From CAZWSX01 sp964636985 (GTDB lineage Bacteria; Planctomycetota; Planctomycetia; Pirellulales; Pirellulaceae), in assembly GCA_964636985.1 (NCBI GenBank), contig CAZWSX010000023.1:1-64000 (forward strand): 64,000 bases of DNA, given 5' to 3'. The notes below the pieces were generated by a model. That model was not told the DNA's origin, made no database searches, and was given only the letters and a program-made list of their open reading frames with translations. Made by a program: the position numbers and the translations under genes. Shown piece after piece: positions 15,631 through 25,125 of the stretch. Within the stretch, counting starts at the first letter, position 1. The number at the start of each line of letters is the position of its first letter.

Positions 15631-16986
15631 ATGACACGTTCGCTTTCGCCGTTCTCGATGAACCGCCGTTCGTGCCTCCAAGTCGGTTTGGCCGGCTTGG
15701 GAGGATGCGCCTTTGGCGACCTGGTCGGCTTGCTTCGTCAGTCCCAGGCGTCCGAGTCTCCTGCGAACCCGAACAAGCGCAAGCCATCGAACTGCATTTT
15801 GATTTGGATGGACGGCGGTCCGACGCACTTCGAAACGTTCGACCCCAAGCCCGAGGCACCCGTCGAAATCCGTGGCCAGTTTGATACGGTCCAGACAAAA
15901 CTGCCCGGCGTCCACTTCTCGCAGCACATGACTCAGTTGGCGGCGAACCTGGATAAGTTCGCCCTCATTCGTTCGGTCTGCCATAACCAGGGCAACCACG
16001 GGGCCGGCAATCACTACATGATGACGGGAGCACCGCCGCGGATCCCCGTGGGCTGCGGCGCTTTCGTCAGCTTTCACCCGAGCATGGGTTCGGTCGCCGC
16101 GTACGAGCGTCCCGCGCCGCACGGCTTGCCTCCTTATTTTTCGATGCCGACGATGTCTCGCTCAGGCGGCCCCAACTTCCTGGGCGCTAAGTACGCCCCG
16201 TTTGTTGTTGCCAACGACCCCAACAATCGCCATTTCAAAGTCCGCGACGTCGCGTTGCCCGAGGGGGTCAACGACGGGCGTTTCGATCGCCGTCGTGACC
16301 TGCGGAAGATCGTTGACCGTCTGCCGCGCATCGACGACCCAGCGGCCGCCGATCCGGTGAAAGCGATCGACCAATACTACGGCCAAGGGTACGAGTTGAT
16401 TACCACGCCTGCCGCGCAAAAGGCGTTCGATATCCAAAGTGAACCGGAAAAGCTTCGCGACGATTATGTCCGAAACGACTTTGGCCAGCGATGTTTGCTT
16501 GCCCGCCGGTTAGTGGAAGCCGGCGTGCCGTTTGTCACGGTGTACGACGGAGGTTGGGATCACCACTCGGATCTTTTCGGTGCCTGCGAAAAACGCTTGC
16601 CGAAGTGGGACCGCACCGTTTCCACGCTCATCAACGACCTGGCCGACCGCGGCATGCTGGAAACCACCATGGTGATCGCTCTCGGCGAGTTCGGCCGCAC
16701 GCCGAAGATCAGCACGCTTTCGGGAAGCAATACGCCTGGCCGCGACCACTGGGCCAATGCGATGTCGATTTTGTTCGCCGGCGGGGGAACGCCTGGCGGG
16801 CAAGTGATCGGCGCCACCGATCGCCAAGGGCACTCGGCAGTCGAGCGCGTCTTGTCGCCCGAAAATTTCGTTTCGACGGTCTACACCAAGCTCGGCATCG
16901 ATCCGAACAAGATCTATTACACGCCCGCCGGTCGCCCGACCCACCTGGTCAGCGATCCAACGCCGATCGCTGAGTTAATGGGCTGA
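15631..16986 (+). CDS. DUF1501 secreted protein
   Basis: A 451-residue protein of the DUF1501 family, which has an alkaline-phosphatase/sulfatase-like fold. NRRSCLQVGLAGLGG near the N-terminus is a twin-arginine-type export signal. Conserved segments include NCILIWMDGGPTHFETFDP, the MTGAPP loop, GGWDHHSD, and GEFGRTPK, where the metal-binding Asp and His residues of the fold would sit. The ATG follows GAGAGG by 5 bases. DUF1501 genes nearly always follow DUF1549/DUF1553 genes in planctomycetes, as here, suggesting a shared periplasmic process whose chemistry is not established. Confidence 0.9.
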   Translation: MTRSLSPFSMNRRSCLQVGLAGLGGCAFGDLVGLLRQSQASESPANPNKRKPSNCILIWMDGGPTHFETFDPKPEAPVEIRGQFDTVQTKLPGVHFSQHMTQLAANLDKFALIRSVCHNQGNHGAGNHYMMTGAPPRIPVGCGAFVSFHPSMGSVAAYERPAPHGLPPYFSMPTMSRSGGPNFLGAKYAPFVVANDPNNRHFKVRDVALPEGVNDGRFDRRRDLRKIVDRLPRIDDPAAADPVKAIDQYYGQGYELITTPAAQKAFDIQSEPEKLRDDYVRNDFGQRCLLARRLVEAGVPFVTVYDGGWDHHSDLFGACEKRLPKWDRTVSTLINDLADRGMLETTMVIALGEFGRTPKISTLSGSNTPGRDHWANAMSILFAGGGTPGGQVIGATDRQGHSAVERVLSPENFVSTVYTKLGIDPNKIYYTPAGRPTHLVSDPTPIAELMG

Positions 16987-17172
16987 TTTTGCGCTTCGCC
17001 GTGGCGAATTCCTTCTTCCAGAATTCTCGGCACCGCATTCTTGATTAGCGTCACGCGCGTCGGCTAAGGTTGTTCGTTCCGAGAACGACCATTCGTGTCC
17101 GCGCGGCACACTAAGATAGCGGCGTTTTCGGCGGCCTCGCCCTCTTTGTCTTAACAACCATTGGTCCACGCT

Positions 17173-19173
17173 ATGAAACCGGCCGAGCGCGTCGTCCAAC
17201 TGCGAAACGAGATCCGTCGCCACGACCGCCTTTACTACGTCGAGGCGAAGCCCGAAATCACCGACTTGCAATACGACAAGTTGCTGAAAGAGCTGGAACG
17301 ACTCGAGGCGGAACATCCGGAGCTGGCCGATCCAAGCAGCCCGACGCAGCGGATCGGCGATGCGGCGCTATCGCACCTGACGCCGGCCGCCCATCGACTG
17401 CCGATGCTGTCGATCGAAAATGTGTACGACGCCGACGAAGTCCGCAAGTTCGCCGAGCGAACGGTCAAGGGACTCGACGGCGCCAAGCCGGAATGGGTGG
17501 TGGAACTCAAGATCGACGGCGTCGCCGTATCGATCGTTTACGAAAAGGGGAAGCTGGTCCGCGCGGTCACGCGCGGCGACGGCCAAACGGGCGACGACAT
17601 CACCCACAATGTGCGTACAGTGCTCGATGTCCCGCTCGAACTCTGGTCCGACGAACCGCCGGAGGTGCTGGAGGTTCGCGGCGAAATCTACATGACCAAC
17701 GCCGACCTGGTAACGCTCAACGCCGAACAAAAAGCGGAAGGGCAGCCGACCTACGCCAACACACGCAATGTCACGGCCGGCACGATCCGGCTGCTCGACC
17801 CGCGCATCTGTGCGAGGCGGCGTCTGCGGTCGTTCATTCACGGCGTCGGTTGGTGCGAAGGACTCAAGGCCCGCGATCACCAGTCGTTTCTGAACGAGAT
17901 CGACTCGTACGGACTGCGGCCGACGCCGAACGTCGCCAAGTTCCCCGATATCGATGCCGCTCTGTCCCACTGCGACAAGGTCATCGAAAACCTACACGCT
18001 CTCGATTTCGAAGTCGACGGCCTCGTCCTCAAGGTGAACGATTTCGCGCAGCGGGAACTGCTAGGCACTCGCTCCAAGAGTCCCCGGTGGATCGTTGCGT
18101 ATAAGTTTGAGAAGTACGAAGCCGTCACTAAGGTAAACGACATTGTCGTCAGCGTTGGTAAAACCGGCGCAGTGACGCCGACGGCCGAACTGGAACCGGT
18201 GGAACTAGCGGGAACCATTGTCAGCCGCGCCAGTCTGCACAATGCCGAAGAGATCGAACGCAAGGACGTGCGAATCGGCGACAAAGTGGTCGTCGAGAAG
18301 GCAGGCAAAATCATTCCGCACATTGTTCGTGTCGAAGTCCACGAACGCAAAGAGGAACTCGCTAAGTTTGCCTATCCTGAGAACTGTCCCGAGTGCCAGA
18401 CAAAGCTGGTCAAGGATGCCGGTGGCGTTTACATTCGCTGCCCCAACCAGGCATGCCCTGCGCAGCTCAAGGAGCGATTGCAGTTTTTTGCTTCGCGCGA
18501 GGCAATGGACGTCGAAGGGCTGGGCGAAAAGCTGGTCGACCAATTGGTGCGCAGCGGACTGGTGAAGAGTTATGGCGATCTCTATCGACTCACCGCCGAC
18601 GAGTTGCAAAAGCTCGAACGCATGGGCAAAACCTCGTCCGAGAAGCTCATCGCAGGTATCACCAAGAGTAAGGATCGCGGACTCTCGCGATTGCTCACCG
18701 CGCTGGCTATCCGCCACGTTGGATCTCGCACAGCACAACTGTTGGCATCGCGGTTTGGAACACTCGATAAACTCGCCGCGAGTTCGCTGGAAGACCTATC
18801 CAACACCTCGGAAGTTGGCGAAATCATCGCCAAAAGCGTTTACGACTGGTTGCAGAGCGACTACGGCAAACAGACCATGGCCGACCTGAAGTCGCTGGGA
18901 ATTGACACGACGATTCCCGCAGACGAGCAGCCCGTGGCCGGGGGTGTCTTCGAAGGAAAGACAATTGTTGTCACCGGCACGCTTGCCCGTTGGAAGCGCG
19001 GCGATATCGAAGAGACGATCCGAAAACTGGGAGGCAAGGCAGCGGGCAGCGTCTCGAAGAAAACCGATTTCGTCGTCGTGGGAGCCGACGCCGGCAGCAA
19101 GGCCGAGAAGGCCAAGGAGTTAGGCGTGAAGATTCTTAGCGAAGACGATTTCGAAAAACTGATTCAAGGTTAG
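17173..19173 (+). CDS. ligA: NAD-dependent DNA ligase
   Basis: LigA seals nicks in DNA using NAD+ and is essential for replication in bacteria. All domains are present in order: Ia with YYVEAKPEITDLQYD, the adenylation domain with Lys113 in ELKIDGVAVS, the OB fold (VSVGKTGAVTPTAELEPV), a four-Cys zinc finger (CPEC followed by CPNQAC), helix-hairpin-helix repeats, and a BRCT domain from about residue 585. Length (666 residues) is normal. The ATG at 17173 is preferred; the frame also opens at a TTG (17161). A short GCGG/CCGC hairpin with seven T residues follows the stop. Confidence 0.97.
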   Translation: MKPAERVVQLRNEIRRHDRLYYVEAKPEITDLQYDKLLKELERLEAEHPELADPSSPTQRIGDAALSHLTPAAHRLPMLSIENVYDADEVRKFAERTVKGLDGAKPEWVVELKIDGVAVSIVYEKGKLVRAVTRGDGQTGDDITHNVRTVLDVPLELWSDEPPEVLEVRGEIYMTNADLVTLNAEQKAEGQPTYANTRNVTAGTIRLLDPRICARRRLRSFIHGVGWCEGLKARDHQSFLNEIDSYGLRPTPNVAKFPDIDAALSHCDKVIENLHALDFEVDGLVLKVNDFAQRELLGTRSKSPRWIVAYKFEKYEAVTKVNDIVVSVGKTGAVTPTAELEPVELAGTIVSRASLHNAEEIERKDVRIGDKVVVEKAGKIIPHIVRVEVHERKEELAKFAYPENCPECQTKLVKDAGGVYIRCPNQACPAQLKERLQFFASREAMDVEGLGEKLVDQLVRSGLVKSYGDLYRLTADELQKLERMGKTSSEKLIAGITKSKDRGLSRLLTALAIRHVGSRTAQLLASRFGTLDKLAASSLEDLSNTSEVGEIIAKSVYDWLQSDYGKQTMADLKSLGIDTTIPADEQPVAGGVFEGKTIVVTGTLARWKRGDIEETIRKLGGKAAGSVSKKTDFVVVGADAGSKAEKAKELGVKILSEDDFEKLIQG

Positions 19174-19567
19174 AGCGGATCGCCGCATTTTTTTCTAGGC
19201 GCAAAAGGGCCGAAGCTTCTTCGCTTCGCCATCGATACCTTAGCCGACACCCTTGGAGCGTTTTGGCTAGTTATCCCATCGGGAATAGTGGGACGTCGCG
19301 CAGCACTAAGCTCTCGAGCGGAAAAAGCCGGCAAACTTGTCGCGATACCGGCAAAAACTTCCTTGTTGATGCGTGCATCATCTCGCTCCATCACGAGGCG
19401 AGGTCGTAGAGGTGAACTTGGATGGGTGTTAGCTTGACTGTCCGAGCGTTCACTAGGATCGCGCGGCGGGGCTGGTGCCGTCAAAGTTTGCCCACTTTGC
19501 TACAATCCCCGTCTCTCGCCGGAGGGATTCCGGTGCTCATCTGAACAGTAAGGAGTCTGTTTTCACA
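19174..19567. other. Intergenic region after ligA
   Basis: 394 bases without a supported gene. It begins with the ligA terminator and ends with the ribosome-binding site of the G8 gene. A TTGACT box at about 19434 has no well-placed -10 partner, so I do not call a promoter. Confidence 0.5.
19175..19194 (+). terminator. Terminator after ligA
   Basis: GCGG-ATCG-CCGC (19175-19186) followed by A and seven T residues, directly after the ligA stop. The stem is only 4 bp. Confidence 0.5.
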
Positions 19568-21760
19568 ATGCGACAGCAAAAAAAATTGGGGCTGGAGTCG
19601 CTGGAGGCTCGAAATCTATTTGCCTCGGACACAACAATCGGAAGCAGCATCATAGGTTCATTCACTGTCGCGAGTTCAACTCCACTCGCTGCGCTCTCGA
19701 GCCTTTCCACTCCGATCACAACCATCAAGAGCGGCAACTGGTCCGACGCTTCGATCTGGAAGGGTGGCGTCGTCCCCGGTCTGAACGACACCGTAACGAT
19801 TGCGAGCGGCACCTCCGTGGTAATGAACACCGCGCAGAGCGTCCAGTCGCTCGACATCGGTGGTTCGCTCACGATGACGGCCAACTTGACTGCCTATGGC
19901 AACGTGAACGTGCTTGAGGGAGCAACCCTCAACGTCCACAACGCCTACATCAACTTTGTCGTGGCTGACGACACGGTCTTCATCGGTGGCGATTCAGACG
20001 CTGCCCGCGAAGACACCGGATTGTGGATCGAGGGGACCGCCAACATCAAAGGCGACTACAAGACGCCGTATCTCGACCTGGTGCCGACCAAGGCCTTTAC
20101 CGACTACAAGTACGGCCTCGAGCGCGCCGATGTCACCACGCCCTCGTCGGGGCAAACGCTCCTCAAGCTGAGCGCCATGCCCGTCAATTGGAAGGCGGGC
20201 GATCAACTGGTGATCGGTACGCCTGAAGGGGACACGATCGAAACGCAGCTGATACAAATTGTCACCAAAGCCGATGGCGTCTACGCCATGATCAGTAAAA
20301 CCACAAGCATCTATGCGATTCAGGCGAACGGGCAGATCATATCGCCAAAGATCGTGAATTTGTCGCGCAGCGCAGGCATCGCTGCCGGCGAAGGGCACCA
20401 CAAAGCGCATGTGATGGCCTTGCACGACGGAGTCCTGAATGCGAGCTACGCCGAATTCAGGAACCTCGGTCCCGAAGGGAAGCTGGGGCGCTACCCCATC
20501 CACATCCATCACGCCCACAATCCCAGCACCATCGAGGGCTCGTCGATCTATTCGACAGACGATCCAAGCAATCGCGGGATCGCCCTCCACGACACGGCGA
20601 ACAACATCCTTCGCAACAACGTGATTTTCAACGTTCAGGGGCACGGGGTCTTTATGGAAGACCCCAAAGGGAACGAAATCGGAAATCAAGTCATCGGCAA
20701 CGTCACGATGAATGTCAGCGGCGACCTGACGGGCGAAGAGATCGTCACAACGCCCGAAGCCGCCACGTACAACAAGACGGCGCATTACTGGGTCCGCCCC
20801 GGCAACGTGGTCCAGGACAACATCGCGATCGGCGGAACCGCGGTCGGTATGGTCGTGATGCCGGGCAAGGGGGGCACATGGACGACGATCGACGACTTCA
20901 CCGCCTATGGTGTCGGCCGATATGGCATTCAAGCCGGCGTTCAAGTCACGTGGAACAACCCAATCATCGCCAACGCCGATGTGTCGGGATACGGTTCGAC
21001 ACAAACGTGGGGCCTCAATGACGCAGGCAGCATCATCAACAACCCGATATTCATTTTGAACGGGGAGAATCCCGACAGCCCCTTTACCACCGATACCGAC
21101 CGCGCCTACGTGTCGCAGATCTACTTGAATCAAACGCGACAGTTGTTCGTCAACGGCGGGCTGTTGGCGGGGAAGAAGGGAGTCCACGTCCACTACAACA
21201 GTGCGGTGCAATTGACTGGCACCGAAGTGAACGTCAACACTCTGGTTACCCCTACCTACTATGAGTCGGACGTGCTGTTCACCAAATGCGACATTACGGC
21301 GGGTTTTATCGCCGACCTTGGTTATCCGCGGAGAATCAGCGCACACGGTCGCATTCAACTGGACAACTCGACGTTTAACAGCAAACTGACGAGCATAATC
21401 TACGTGTCGAAGAACATTGCGACCGACGCGGGGCTGGGTGTTATTTCGAGTGTCAGGGACGCGTTTGGACGAGACGTCGCCGTGCAAGTGGCGAACGTTG
21501 AGAAAGCAGGATACTTCACTTTGCCCGCGGAGGTGAAGTTTATTCGATACCGGCAGCAAGGGTCGCCTGCACCAACATGGTGGCCAGTCTCCTACGCTTC
21601 CCCGAAAGCCTTTACCCCTGATAGCCCATGGGACGGATTCGGCACCGGGTTATACCCGGGAACGTACATCATTGAGACGTTTGACGCCGACTTAGTACCG
21701 CTTGCAACGTACAAGGCCACAGTTGTGGGCGGCACGATCAACGCGGCGGTGAAGATATGA
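19568..21760 (+). CDS. G8-domain parallel beta-helix surface protein
   Basis: A 730-residue protein starting with a short basic stretch and GLESLEARNLFAS, close to the LEPR-XLL motif that marks exported planctomycete surface proteins. A G8 domain follows (SGNWSDASIWKGGVVPGLND), as in the animal proteins CEMIP, TMEM2 and PKHD1. The rest is rich in short strands and turns with HIHHAHNPSTIEGSSI and NILRNNVIFNVQGHG, typical of a right-handed parallel beta-helix. Members of this group bind or cleave polysaccharides such as hyaluronan, but no catalytic proof exists for bacterial ones. The ATG at 19568 has AAGGAG 13 bases upstream. A strong hairpin follows at 21803-21839. Confidence 0.82.
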   Translation: MRQQKKLGLESLEARNLFASDTTIGSSIIGSFTVASSTPLAALSSLSTPITTIKSGNWSDASIWKGGVVPGLNDTVTIASGTSVVMNTAQSVQSLDIGGSLTMTANLTAYGNVNVLEGATLNVHNAYINFVVADDTVFIGGDSDAAREDTGLWIEGTANIKGDYKTPYLDLVPTKAFTDYKYGLERADVTTPSSGQTLLKLSAMPVNWKAGDQLVIGTPEGDTIETQLIQIVTKADGVYAMISKTTSIYAIQANGQIISPKIVNLSRSAGIAAGEGHHKAHVMALHDGVLNASYAEFRNLGPEGKLGRYPIHIHHAHNPSTIEGSSIYSTDDPSNRGIALHDTANNILRNNVIFNVQGHGVFMEDPKGNEIGNQVIGNVTMNVSGDLTGEEIVTTPEAATYNKTAHYWVRPGNVVQDNIAIGGTAVGMVVMPGKGGTWTTIDDFTAYGVGRYGIQAGVQVTWNNPIIANADVSGYGSTQTWGLNDAGSIINNPIFILNGENPDSPFTTDTDRAYVSQIYLNQTRQLFVNGGLLAGKKGVHVHYNSAVQLTGTEVNVNTLVTPTYYESDVLFTKCDITAGFIADLGYPRRISAHGRIQLDNSTFNSKLTSIIYVSKNIATDAGLGVISSVRDAFGRDVAVQVANVEKAGYFTLPAEVKFIRYRQQGSPAPTWWPVSYASPKAFTPDSPWDGFGTGLYPGTYIIETFDADLVPLATYKATVVGGTINAAVKI

Positions 21761-21802
21761 GCGGCGCGCAATGGATCTCCTGGTTCCGCCGGCGCCGGCC
21801 CG

Positions 21803-21839
21803 AACTTAAAAGCCGCTCTTAGAGAGCGGCTTTTAAGTT
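21803..21839. terminator. Bidirectional terminator with 17-bp stem
   Basis: A perfect 17-bp inverted repeat (21803-21819 with 21823-21839) around a 3-base loop. The stem has a GC core flanked by AAAA on the left and TTTT on the right, so it works in either direction. It lies between the convergent G8 gene and the Cys-rich gene. Confidence 0.8.
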
Positions 21840-21978
21840 GCTCGAATTCGTTTAGATTTCGTCGAGCGAGTTGACCGACCTGACGGCTAGTGTACACGGT
21901 GACCAGCGCGGGCGGCCTGATCACAACGGTATCTCGCACGTAGCCGCGCGCCCGTTGAAGGCTACGAGATCAAGGCCG

Positions 21979-22395
21979 TTACTGTCCGGATCCGCAGTGA
22001 CCGCAGCGGGTGCAGGCGCAGGGAACTAGCTCCACGCATTCCTCGACCACGCACTTGGTCGTGGTCTTCTCGCCGCAGGTGATTTCCTTTTTGACGAGCT
22101 GCCGCTTGTAGCGCGGGCAGGCTTCGCACTCGGTGCACTTGCCGCATTCGTCGCAGCTGTGAATGTCGTGGCTGCAATAGGGCACCATCTTCACTTCGTA
22201 AACCGTCTTCTTGACCGGCTTTGTCTCGGGCACTTTCTTGCAGCGCGCGACCTTGACCTCCTTGTAGCAGCACTCCTGGGGAGCGCCGCACTTGGGGCAA
22301 CAGTGATGATGCCCGTTGGCCAGGGCCATCGCCGTTACGCACGTGATGGCGGTTGCAACAGACAACGTAGCGAGGGTTGATTTCCAAAATGGCAT
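21979..22395 (-). CDS. Cysteine-rich secreted protein
   Basis: A 138-residue protein with an N-terminal signal peptide (TLATLSVATAITCVTAMALA) and about 19 Cys in the mature part, arranged in clusters: HHHCCPKCG, ECCYKEV, SCDECGKCTECEACP and PCACTRCGHCG. The pattern fits metal binding or dense disulfides, and resembles zinc-ribbon or rubredoxin-like knuckles without matching a named family. The middle is Lys/Val-rich (KKTVYEVKMVPYC). It lies 66 bases downstream of the porin gene on the same strand and may be co-transcribed. The function is unknown. It would be outside the cytoplasm. Confidence 0.75.
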   Translation of the reverse strand: MPFWKSTLATLSVATAITCVTAMALANGHHHCCPKCGAPQECCYKEVKVARCKKVPETKPVKKTVYEVKMVPYCSHDIHSCDECGKCTECEACPRYKRQLVKKEITCGEKTTTKCVVEECVELVPCACTRCGHCGSGQ

Positions 22396-22461
22396 ATAGG
22401 GGCTTCCTTACCGGATAGTCGTGATTCGTTACGCGTGAGGGGCATCGTTTGGGTGAGGGGA

Positions 22462-24204
22462 CTAAAAGTCGTGTGCGAACCGGCCGCCCCATCCGTGAAT
22501 CCAGCCATCTCCCACGCCAGGGGCGAGCGGCGCGTTTCGATAGGTGGCCATGTAGTTGAACTGAAGTTTCATGTTGGGGTTGAGGAACCAGTTGATGCCG
22601 CCCGTCAGGTTGTGCAGCGTTCCACCGTTCAGGCCGTTGTTGTCCAGGTTGAGGTAGTTGTAGCGGGCGCCCACTTGCCAGGCTCCCAAGCCCCACAAGC
22701 CGCAACCGTCGCAGTCCTTGGCCCAGAAGGCGTTTTCGTTTGGTTTGAAGCGATCGAAGGCGGCCCGCTTCTTGTCGTAGCGGTCGTAATCATCGGTCAG
22801 GAAGCACAGGAGCTGGATATAGCCGCCGTGATAGAACGCGGTGTTGCCTTGCGGGCCGTCCCACTGCGTCCGGGCATCGTGCAGGTAACTGACCAGGTAC
22901 TCGCCTTGCAGCGTCCACCTCCCTTGCACGGCGGCGATTTCAGCATTCACCCACTGCATGTCGCTCCCGAACAAGGAGATGTTTGCAGGCGTCGGCCAGT
23001 CGGCGGAAATACCGGTGCGAATCGCGTCGCGGGTTCGAAACGTTTGGACGCGACCCTGCCCCACTGCGCCGGTGTTTGGATCGAGATAAAAGTTGCCTGC
23101 CTGGCCATAGGCCGTGGCTTGACGTCCTGAAAGGCCCAGGTGCAACAGGCTTCGGCCTTCGCAGTCGTACCAGAGCAAGCGCGTCAGGCGTCCGACGACC
23201 GAATAGTCACCATCGCCAGTGTTGAAGGCGAAGACCGAGTTCATCGGCTTATACACACCGATGTTCCATGAGCCCATGGCTTCTTCGCCGACGGTATCCC
23301 AAAACGAGATACCGGGGACGAATCCGTTAAAGGTACCGCCGTAGAACGTGTCTTGGTTGTAGGACCGTTCCATGAAGGGGAGGAATCGGCTGCTCACTAA
23401 GTGCTCGAAACCGATCGCCTCTTTTTGGTTGCCGATACGAATGTTTCCGAACAGAGGAACATTGTTGAATTGCCACCACAGGTCCGTCGGCGCGGTGACC
23501 GTTTGGTCGAAGAACGTCAGCGTCGACGGCGGCGCCCCGGGAGGAGATGTCGTGCTGGTGGCTTCCAAGCCACGCAAGGCACTGGGCCGCTGCCCCTGCA
23601 CGCGCGCCGAGTTCATGAAGTCGTATTCCGCCGCGAACTCACACGTCTCATACATCGTGCCGTCGATGCGTAAACGGGCACGGCGGAAGTCGACGCCGTC
23701 GCCGTAAACGTTGCCAAGCCCTGCCGTGGGCGTGCCGTTGGGGTTGTAGATCGATCGGTCGGCATTGAACCAACCCGAGTCGAGCTGAGTGCGGCCCCCA
23801 ATGTGAATGCGGAAGTCTTTGTTCTTGGTTTGGAGTTCCAACCCGTTGTTCCAGACAGGCGTCATGGCGAGTTCGGTGCCAACGACGTAACCTTCGTCCG
23901 GCTTCTTCTCTTTGCTGGCGTCGTCCTTCTTGGCGTCCTTTTTCTCGTCCTTCTTTTCGTCGGCCGGCTTTTTGTCACCATCCTTCTGCGCCAGCAAGAG
24001 TTGCGGCGCTTCCTCATCGGCCTCCGGCTCGGCAAAGTAGCCGCTCACCGGTGGCAAGAGGACCACTTCATCCTCCTGATAAGGAGCTTGCCCAAACGCC
24101 ACTCCACAAAACATCGCCGACCCCGCGGCGGTCGCCGCCAGCAGTGCGCGCAGCGAAGGCCAGCGCGCGCTTCCAGGTTTCGTCGCCTTGAATGGTTTCA
24201 ACAT
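22462..24204 (-). CDS. Phosphate-selective-type porin (OprO/OprP family)
   Basis: A 580-residue outer-membrane beta-barrel of the porin O/P family. The N-terminus has a signal peptide (ALLAATAAGSAMFCGVAFGQ), then an acidic stretch and a Lys/Asp-rich linker (about residues 75-105). The barrel starts at about 115 with ELQTKNKDFRIHIGGRTQLD, includes DFRRARLRIDGTMYE and GNIRIGNQKEAIGFE, and ends in RFAHDF, a C-terminal aromatic typical of BAM substrates. Substrate specificity (phosphate, or other anions) cannot be read from sequence. The ATG at 24204 is chosen over a TTG at 24234. It is followed by the Cys-rich gene. Confidence 0.88.
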   Translation of the reverse strand: MLKPFKATKPGSARWPSLRALLAATAAGSAMFCGVAFGQAPYQEDEVVLLPPVSGYFAEPEADEEAPQLLLAQKDGDKKPADEKKDEKKDAKKDDASKEKKPDEGYVVGTELAMTPVWNNGLELQTKNKDFRIHIGGRTQLDSGWFNADRSIYNPNGTPTAGLGNVYGDGVDFRRARLRIDGTMYETCEFAAEYDFMNSARVQGQRPSALRGLEATSTTSPPGAPPSTLTFFDQTVTAPTDLWWQFNNVPLFGNIRIGNQKEAIGFEHLVSSRFLPFMERSYNQDTFYGGTFNGFVPGISFWDTVGEEAMGSWNIGVYKPMNSVFAFNTGDGDYSVVGRLTRLLWYDCEGRSLLHLGLSGRQATAYGQAGNFYLDPNTGAVGQGRVQTFRTRDAIRTGISADWPTPANISLFGSDMQWVNAEIAAVQGRWTLQGEYLVSYLHDARTQWDGPQGNTAFYHGGYIQLLCFLTDDYDRYDKKRAAFDRFKPNENAFWAKDCDGCGLWGLGAWQVGARYNYLNLDNNGLNGGTLHNLTGGINWFLNPNMKLQFNYMATYRNAPLAPGVGDGWIHGWGGRFAHDF

Positions 24205-25125
24205 AGTGCGGCCCAGTTGCAGGCATGAAAACAAGAGGACAATGCTTGCGCTGACAGCGGTGCAGGTTCGCTTGCCATGAATGACTTGATGACAGTTCCA
24301 CCATTGCCATCAGCACAATAGGTAGATCGGCTAAGTCTCATAGAATATGAATTGCACACACCATGGTCACAGGAGGGATTTCTGGAAACTTAACAAAGCG
24401 AGGCAAGGACGCCGCCAGCGACAGCAGCAAGCAGCGACAGAGATAGCAGCACTGCATTCGCGCATCGCGAGAGAAGCAACGCAAGTCGACGCGCGTGGCA
24501 CTCGAGTCGAGGTGATCGGCTCGCCAAGCCGAGCCGTACAGAACGCGCGCCCCTGCAGCTCAAGGAAGTGAAGCGCGCCGTGCAGCCAACTTACAAAAGT
24601 GGAATGTCACGTTCGTGACTTTCAGGAGCTTTGAAGACTAGTGACGGCGCCACCGAAGCGCCGTGACGCGGAAACGTTGTGGGAGCCGGACGGAGAGGGC
24701 GTCGCGCTCTCGTGCCGGTTCTCGTTTCCCGATTTGAAAGTTTGCAAAGGGATGAACTGAACCAGACTGCATTGGGCACCAGCTAGGGGCAGACAATTTC
24801 ACCTTCGGGCCTGCCTCTGGCAGTTCCCATGGCGATACGACGAGCCATGACGCAAACCCGCCTCTTGGGGGATGCCGGTCGGATGCGCCTATTTCCTTGT
24901 GCAATGTGGAAATATGGGTAACTTATTCGCTTCCCCCCGTTACAGTAATTAGCATCCAGAGGGCACCTGGTCGCGGTTTTCCGCGAGCAGTCCGTCGCCT
25001 TTTCCCACCACCACGCCCTTGCGGGTTCAATGCGGCGATTTTCAACGAGTTTTCGTTAACTTTGCGTTCACCTGGTTCGGTCGGATTAGCAAAAGAAGAG
25101 TCAGGGCAGAGGGATTGAAGTAAGA
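24205..25125. other. Long intergenic region upstream of the lipid/polyketide operon
   Basis: 921 bases without a supported gene. Short frames here are rich in Arg and Gln, with no family resemblance. Because the porin gene and the big synthase gene diverge, promoters for both should lie here. I see no convincing -35/-10 pair. The last part before 25126 contains GAGGGATTGAAG, a poor ribosome-binding site for the synthase ATG. The size leaves room for regulation. Confidence 0.5.

Noticed and set aside
19434..19460. A TTGACT box that could be the -35 of a promoter for the G8 gene
   Set aside because: The only -10-like sequence (TAGGAT) is 14 bases away, too close for a sigma-70 promoter.
24347..24571. 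A 74-codon open frame upstream of the big synthase
   Set aside because: Arg/Gln/Ala-rich, no ribosome-binding site, and no recognisable motif; it looks like chance in GC-rich DNA.
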